From an uncultured Syntrophomonadaceae bacterium (GTDB lineage: Bacteria; Bacillota; Syntrophomonadia; Syntrophomonadales; Syntrophomonadaceae), in assembly GCA_944391275.1 (NCBI GenBank), contig CALXSZ010000184.1, positions 1 to 9,147 on the forward strand: a stretch of DNA of 9,147 bases, written 5' to 3'. Made by a program: the position numbers and the translations under genes. The notes under the pieces were generated by a model. It had not been told where the DNA came from, did not search any database, and worked only from the letters and a program-made list of their open reading frames with translations. This document shows positions 5,572-9,147 of the stretch, one piece after another. How positions within the stretch are numbered: the first letter of the stretch is position 1; each line of letters begins with the position of its first letter.

Positions 5572-6927
5572 GTGAATTTAGTAGAAAAAGATTTGGCCTA
5601 TATTTGGCATCCTTGCTCACAAATGAAGGATTATGAAACGCTTCCGCCGATTGTCATTGACCATGGGCAGGGCGTATACTTATACGATACGAATGGGAAA
5701 GCCTATATTGATATTGTAAGCTCCTGGTGGTGCAATCTGTTAGGGCATTGCAATCCTACAATCAACGCAGGAATAAAAGCGCAGTTGGACCGATTGGAGC
5801 ATGTGATTTTTGCGAATTTTACGCACGAACCCGCCATTACGCTGTGTGAAGAATTGTCCGAAATCATCCCGAAAGGATTGAAGAAATTCAATTTTTCAGA
5901 TAATGGATCGGCTTCCGTGGAATGCGCGCTAAAGATGGCGTTTCAGTATCAATATCAAACTGGACATCCGGAGAAAACCCGGTTTATGTGTCTCAGTGAC
6001 GGTTATCACGGCGAAACGATCGGCGCTTTGTCCGTAGGGTGTCTGGATCTATATGCGAAAATCTATCAGCCCATGCTGATGGATGTCGAACGAGTCCAAG
6101 CGCCCGACTGTTATCGCTGCCCGTATGGAAAAGACCGCGACCATTGCCACGCCGAGTGCATCGCCTTCGCGGAAAAAACCTTTGCCGAACATGCCCATGA
6201 AACGTGCGCAATGATTGTGGAACCGCTGTTGCAGGGCAGTGCGGGGATGCGGATTTATCCACCGGAGTATTTGCGCAAATTGCGGGTGTTGTGCGATCAA
6301 TACCAGGTTTTGCTCATTGCAGATGAAATTGCTACCGGGTTTGGCCGTACGGGAAAAATGTTTGCGTTCGATCATGCAGGCGTAAGTCCGGACATCATGT
6401 GCATCTCGAAAGGGCTGACCGGTGGGTACCTGCCTATGGCGATCACCATCACGACGGACGCCATTTATCAGGCTTTTTATGCCGATTATAATGAAGGAAA
6501 AGCTTTTATGCACAGTCATACCTACAGCGGGAATCCTTTAGGATGCGCAGCGGCGCTGGCGGTGCAGAAAATTTTTCGAGAAGAACCCATTTTGGAGAAT
6601 GCTGAAAAGCGCGCCCACTATTTAACGGAACAGTTCCATGAAAAATTGAAGGATCATCCGCATATCGGTGAAATTCGTCATATTGGGATGATCCATGCCT
6701 TAGAATTAACACCGGACCGGGAACAACGGGCGGATTACCCGTCGGAATGGCGCGTGGGGTATCAGGTTTATCAGCGCGCGTTGCAAAAAGGGTTGATTTT
6801 GCGCCCGTTGGGGAATACGCTGTATTTTAATCCGCCCCTTGTTATTGATGAGTCCACCTTAGATCAGGCGGTGGACATTTGTGTGTCGTGCATCCAAGAG
6901 ACCTTGCATGATCTAGAACAAAGATAA
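5572..6927 (+). CDS. bioA: Adenosylmethionine-8-amino-7-oxononanoate (DAPA) aminotransferase
   Basis: 451 aa, a PLP-dependent class III aminotransferase that converts KAPA to DAPA. The BioA-type 'SSWWCNLLGH' (50-59) with W52-W53, 'GSAS' (112-115), 'GYHGET' (144-149), E217, 'DEIATGFGRTG' (251-261; D251 for the pyridine N) and the PLP lysine K280 in 'CISKGLTGG' are all present. R411 in 'LRPLGN' matches the substrate carboxylate site. A cysteine group at 180, 183, 192 and 196 (CYRCP...CHAEC) is seen in many Gram-positive homologues and may bind a metal. The amino donor is usually SAM; some Bacillus enzymes (BioK) use lysine, which I cannot exclude. The GTG start has AAGGGG five bases upstream. 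Last gene of the operon. Confidence 0.94.
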   Translation: MNLVEKDLAYIWHPCSQMKDYETLPPIVIDHGQGVYLYDTNGKAYIDIVSSWWCNLLGHCNPTINAGIKAQLDRLEHVIFANFTHEPAITLCEELSEIIPKGLKKFNFSDNGSASVECALKMAFQYQYQTGHPEKTRFMCLSDGYHGETIGALSVGCLDLYAKIYQPMLMDVERVQAPDCYRCPYGKDRDHCHAECIAFAEKTFAEHAHETCAMIVEPLLQGSAGMRIYPPEYLRKLRVLCDQYQVLLIADEIATGFGRTGKMFAFDHAGVSPDIMCISKGLTGGYLPMAITITTDAIYQAFYADYNEGKAFMHSHTYSGNPLGCAAALAVQKIFREEPILENAEKRAHYLTEQFHEKLKDHPHIGEIRHIGMIHALELTPDREQRADYPSEWRVGYQVYQRALQKGLILRPLGNTLYFNPPLVIDESTLDQAVDICVSCIQETLHDLEQR

Positions 6928-6947
6928 GAAGCTTCTACTCTGCGATC

Positions 6948-7001
6948 AGAGAACGTCCGAACCGATTATACCAGTCGAATGGCAAGGGCGTTCTCTTTTT
7001 T
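6948..7001 (+). terminator. Intrinsic terminator of bioBDA
   Basis: AGAGAACGTCC (6948-6958) pairs with GGGCGTTCTCT (6986-6996), 11 bp with one wobble, over a 27-base loop, followed by T to 7001. It lies 20 bases after the bioA stop. Confidence 0.85.
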
Positions 7002-7051
7002 GGCGAGAGAAAAAATTCGCAGACTTTTCTATCATTTTTCACGATTTGTTC

Positions 7052-7081
7052 GTATAGGGATCACATAGGGCCTTTATACTA
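7052..7081 (+). promoter_or_regulatory. Orphan sigma-G-like promoter
   Basis: GTATA (7052-7056) fits the -35 consensus GHATR. TATACTA (7075-7081), 18 bases on, fits CATWHTA at 6 of 7 positions. No sigma-A -35 is present at the right distance. Forespore-type promoters are short and degenerate, so this is a candidate only. Confidence 0.35.
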
Positions 7082-7286
7082 AGGTCAATCGATGGGAGGT
7101 GATCATAGCGACGACTTAAAAATACGACGAAAGCACACAGTTTGTACTCATATTGTTGACGACGAAAAATCCCGGATAAGCAACGGGAGCAAATTGAAAG
7201 GGAGGGGAGATGCCAACCAGCAATTGAATGATTCATTTTACTTTTCCTTTCCTTCCCTCCTCTCTTCCCTTTCTTTTAAATAAATA
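7082..7286 (+). other. Short possible transcription unit without a recognised gene
   Basis: Bounded by the sigma-G-like promoter and a perfect terminator. It contains GGGAGGTGATC (7094-7104), an almost ideal Shine-Dalgarno sequence, yet no ATG, GTG or TTG follows at a usable distance. A 63-codon ORF (ATG 7092, stop 7281-7283) spans the unit, but its start overlaps that site and its tail is translated pyrimidine tract, so I do not call it a gene. GAAAGGGA (7196-7203) can pair with TCCCTTTC (7266-7273). A small RNA, a lost small sporulation gene or a micropeptide with an unusual start are all possible. Confidence 0.3.
7241..7277 (+). repeat. 37-base uninterrupted pyrimidine tract with mirror symmetry
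   Basis: All bases from 7241 to 7277 are C or T. Read outward from the centre at 7259/7260, the two 18-base arms agree at 15 of 18 positions, the arrangement needed for an intramolecular triplex. It lies just before a terminator. Confidence 0.85.
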
Positions 7287-7327
7287 CAAAAACGCGTTTG
7301 CTCTTTTCTAAGAACGACGCGTTTTTG
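7287..7327. terminator. Bidirectional intrinsic terminator
   Basis: CAAAAACGCGT (7287-7297) and ACGCGTTTTTG (7317-7327) form a perfect 11-bp stem over a 19-base loop. The A run on the left and T run on the right let it work on either strand. No recognised gene ends here on either side, which implies that some transcript does. Confidence 0.75.
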
Positions 7328-7350
7328 TTTATCTGTTAAAAGAGACCTAC

Positions 7351-7457
7351 CATTTCGAACATTTCGAAACGATTTCTTTGAAAAGTTGAAAAAGCTCAAG
7401 AGAAAAATTTTTTCTTGATTTTTCGCGAAAAACGTTTCTTTTCCGAAACCGTTTTTC
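7351..7457. repeat. AT-rich cluster of short repeats and palindromes
   Basis: CATTTCGAA occurs twice head to tail (7351-7359, 7360-7368). A 23-base imperfect palindrome follows (7396-7418), then the perfect 14-base palindrome TTTTTCGCGAAAAA (7419-7432). Overlapping this, GAAAAACGTTTC (7427-7438) can pair with 7445-7457 with one bulged base. The stretch 7328-7570 holds no gene I can support. It may be an upstream control region for nrdD or decayed sequence. Confidence 0.55.
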
Positions 7458-7570
7458 AAAGTTGTGCGGGGGATACATATTTTTCCAAACGTTTTATTTC
7501 CGTTGCTGACAAGAAAGTGCAAAAAAATTTCCTTTATCGTGCGAAACAATCCGTTTTGGATCTTGTCGAA

Positions 7571-7616
7571 ATACAACATGTGGGAGTAATTTTCAAAACC
7601 TTCCCATATGTTGTGG
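7571..7616 (+). promoter_or_regulatory. nrdR box: Possible pair of degenerate NrdR boxes
   Basis: Two 16-base windows, 7571-7586 and 7601-7616, start 30 bp apart, close to the three-turn spacing of NrdR boxes (consensus ACACWATATNTWGTGT). The first matches mainly on its left side (ATACAACAT) and the second on its right (ATATGTTGTG). Together they make a near-perfect inverted repeat (7573-7585 with 7602-7614). They end 6 bases before the -35 of nrdD, the usual place for this repressor of ribonucleotide reductase genes. The boxes are weak, so the repeat could instead bind another regulator. Confidence 0.4.
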
Positions 7617-7622
7617 TTCTCC

Positions 7623-7651
7623 TTGACAACATCGGATAGGCGTGCTAGTAT
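7623..7651 (+). promoter_or_regulatory. Strong sigma-A promoter of nrdD
   Basis: A perfect TTGACA (7623-7628), a 17-base spacer and TAGTAT (7646-7651) preceded by TGC (extended -10). Initiation near 7658 gives a leader of about 147 bases. Confidence 0.85.
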
Positions 7652-7657
7652 TAAAGC

Positions 7658-7804
7658 CAGCGGATCATTTTCATCAAGGGTTTTATTTTAGACAGATGGG
7701 TTGGCTTGAAGCGTAAGTGGATACGTTGAGATGCCCCTTCAGGTGATCCTCTTTATGTAAGAAAAATAAAATATTTTTTCAAGGAAAGGATTCCGGTGGT
7801 ATGT
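7658..7804 (+). ncRNA. Structured 5' leader of nrdD, possible cis-regulatory RNA
   Basis: Nested complementary segments are visible: GGATCA (7662-7667) with TGATCC (7744-7749), AAGGG (7676-7680) with CCCTT (7735-7739), and an inner hairpin AGCGTA/TACGTT (7710-7715, 7722-7727). An A/T-only hairpin (7761-7780) then precedes AAGGAAAGGA. ATCC (7746-7749) could instead pair with GGAT (7788-7791) next to the ribosome binding site. I do not recognise a known riboswitch, and no B12 box is present. Structures were found by eye. Confidence 0.35.
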
Positions 7805-9147
7805 ATGATTGAATATATTCGCAAGCGTAATAATAGTCTGGCGCCTTTTGATCCGCTGAAGATTCGTGCGGCTATGAGCAAGGCGAATGCCGCCGCCACC
7901 GGAGGCGAGGAAATCAGCGAAGATTTTTTGGATGATTTGACGCGGAAGGTTATTGCCTCCATCCAGCCCGATCAGATCCCCAGCGTGGAAGAAGTTCAGG
8001 ATTTGGTGGAAGCACGCCTCATTGAGGCCAATTTTGTCAAGACGGCAAAAGCCTATATTTTATATCGGGCCGAACATTCCCGGATTCGTCAAACCGAAGA
8101 AGACTTGATGGATATTTATAAAGAATTAACCTTCGCAGCGTCTAGGGATGTGGACTTAAAGCGGGAGAATGCGAACATTGACGCGGATACGGCAATGGGG
8201 ACCATGCTGAAATATGGTTCTGAGGGTGGGAAATATTTTGTTGATCATTATATTTTGCCGAAAGATATTGCTGCTGCGCACATCAACGGCGATATCCATA
8301 TCCATGATAAGGATTTTTATATGCTGACGGAAACGTGTTGTCAGATTAATTTGTTAAATTTGTTTCACGAAGGGTTTTCAACCGGCCATGGGTATTTGCG
8401 GGAACCGAATAGTATCACGAGTTATTCGGCGCTGGCCTGTATTGTTATCCAAGCGAACCAGAATGAGATGCACGGCGGCCAAAGTATTCCCAATTTTGAT
8501 TACTGCATGGCGCCGGGCGTGGCGAAAACCTTTAAAAAAGAGTATTGGCAGGCGTTAAAACAGTATTTGCGCTATCGTTTTAATCAGGAAAAATCGTTCG
8601 TGGATGAGTTGATGGAGGAAGTCAAGCTCCATTTGACGGACGTCGTGCGAATGGGGGAGAAAGAAGCGTTGGGGAACGCGCTGGCGGCTTTTTTTACTGC
8701 GAAGGATTTTCAAGAGGCAGCGGTTTACACAATGCACCAGCAGGTCTTTGATACGGCTGTGGAAGAAACGGAACGGGCGACGTATCAGGCGATGGAAGCG
8801 TTTATCCATAATTTAAATACCATGAATTCCCGAGCCGGAGCGCAAGTCCCTTTTAGTTCGGTAAATTACGGGACGGACACGTCTTTAGAGGGCCGTATGG
8901 TAATGAAAAATCTAATGTTGGCGACCGATGCGGGCTTAGGAAATGGGGAAACCCCCATTTTCCCAGTGCAAATCTTTAAGGTGAAGGAAGGCGTCAGTTA
9001 CAATCCGGAGGACCCCAATTACGATTTATTTAAATTGGCCATGAAAACTTCCGCGAAACGCCTGTTTCCGAACTTTAGCTTCCTGGACGCGCCTTTTAAT
9101 CTGCAATATTATAAACCGGGCGATTACAACAGCGAAGTGGCCTATAT
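7805..9147 (+). CDS. nrdD: Anaerobic (class III) ribonucleoside-triphosphate reductase, 5' part
   Basis: 447 codons are present and the frame is open at the window end; the full protein is usually about 700 aa. It reduces ribonucleotides to deoxyribonucleotides under anoxia using a glycyl radical made by NrdG. An ATP-cone (about residues 1-93, starting 'MIEYIRKRNNSLAPFD') is the allosteric activity domain. Family motifs follow: 'HIHDKDFYMLTETCCQINLL', 'GFSTGHGYLREPNSI', 'MHGGQSIPNFDYCMAPGV' and 'NTMNSRAGAQVPFSSVNYGTD'. The zinc-binding end and the glycyl-radical loop lie beyond the window, where nrdG is also expected. ATG 7805 is preceded by GGTGG; an in-frame GTG at 7796, five bases after AAAGGA, would add three residues and may be the true start. 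Confidence 0.96.
   Translation, partial: MIEYIRKRNNSLAPFDPLKIRAAMSKANAAATGGEEISEDFLDDLTRKVIASIQPDQIPSVEEVQDLVEARLIEANFVKTAKAYILYRAEHSRIRQTEEDLMDIYKELTFAASRDVDLKRENANIDADTAMGTMLKYGSEGGKYFVDHYILPKDIAAAHINGDIHIHDKDFYMLTETCCQINLLNLFHEGFSTGHGYLREPNSITSYSALACIVIQANQNEMHGGQSIPNFDYCMAPGVAKTFKKEYWQALKQYLRYRFNQEKSFVDELMEEVKLHLTDVVRMGEKEALGNALAAFFTAKDFQEAAVYTMHQQVFDTAVEETERATYQAMEAFIHNLNTMNSRAGAQVPFSSVNYGTDTSLEGRMVMKNLMLATDAGLGNGETPIFPVQIFKVKEGVSYNPEDPNYDLFKLAMKTSAKRLFPNFSFLDAPFNLQYYKPGDYNSEVAY

Noticed and set aside
6105..6161. Cysteine group in BioA as a sign of an extra iron-sulfur domain
   Set aside because: CYRCP...C...C occurs in many Gram-positive class III aminotransferases, so it is not unusual here.
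7092..7283. 63-codon ORF in the orphan unit, ending just before the terminator
   Set aside because: Its ATG overlaps the strong Shine-Dalgarno site, its last third is translated pyrimidine tract, and no family was recognised. Kept only as part of the unexplained unit.
7238..7579. 113-codon ORF on the minus strand
   Set aside because: No ribosome binding site, Lys/Phe-rich low-complexity translation, and it runs through the perfect terminator at 7287-7327 and the palindrome cluster.
7415..7639. 74-codon plus-strand ORF from TTG
   Set aside because: No ribosome binding site, and it covers the possible NrdR boxes and the -35 of the nrdD promoter.
7658..7804. Adenosylcobalamin or other known riboswitch before nrdD
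   Set aside because: No B12 box and no recognisable core of the purine, SAM, THF, ZTP or T-box classes.
1..9147. CRISPR array, insertion sequence, tRNA or prophage features
   Set aside because: No regular spaced repeats, transposase motifs, terminal inverted repeats or tRNA-like cloverleaf were found by eye on either strand.

Overview
The window comes from an endospore-forming, anaerobic, low-to-moderate-GC member of the Firmicutes (Bacillota). The evidence is three sporulation genes (the end of spoIVFB, a complete spoIIP and a very small spoVM-like gene), sigma-E/sigma-G-like promoters, strong AGGAGG-type ribosome binding sites, frequent GTG starts and a class III (oxygen-sensitive) ribonucleotide reductase. 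The biotin synthase also lacks one cysteine of the aerobic-type cluster, as expected for an obligate anaerobe. I cannot separate Clostridia from Negativicutes by eye.

Left part (1-2600): the 3' end of an intramembrane protease gene (spoIVFB) runs tail to tail, 4 bases apart, into spoIIP on the minus strand. spoIIP has a sigma-E-like promoter and is divergent from a PaaI-type hotdog thioesterase gene. Between about 2160 and 2425 lies what reads as the decayed N-terminal part of an ABC-transporter ATPase gene, in one frame broken by two stops. A perfect sigma-E -10 box at its far end precedes a 35-codon ORF that matches SpoVM position by position.

Middle (2600-3700): two small genes of unknown function lie four bases apart, one highly acidic and one with a single membrane anchor. 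They have a promoter candidate upstream and a good intrinsic terminator downstream.

Biotin operon (3700-7000): bioB-bioD-bioA are read from a near-perfect sigma-A promoter flanked by two BirA-type operators with identical 13-base spacers, 65 bp apart. The operon ends at a clear terminator. The three enzymes convert KAPA to DAPA (BioA), DAPA to dethiobiotin (BioD) and dethiobiotin to biotin (BioB). bioF and the pimelate-forming genes are not here.

Right part (7000-9147): an 870-base intergenic region holds an orphan sigma-G-like promoter, a 37-base pure pyrimidine tract, a perfect bidirectional terminator, AT-rich palindromes, a possible pair of degenerate NrdR boxes, a strong promoter and a structured leader of about 147 bases. 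This leads into nrdD, which runs off the window before its glycyl-radical domain.

No tRNA, rRNA, CRISPR array, insertion sequence or prophage was seen. The most unusual items are the hidden spoVM gene, the ABC-ATPase relic, the cysteine pattern of BioB, the doubled biotin operator and the leader of nrdD.
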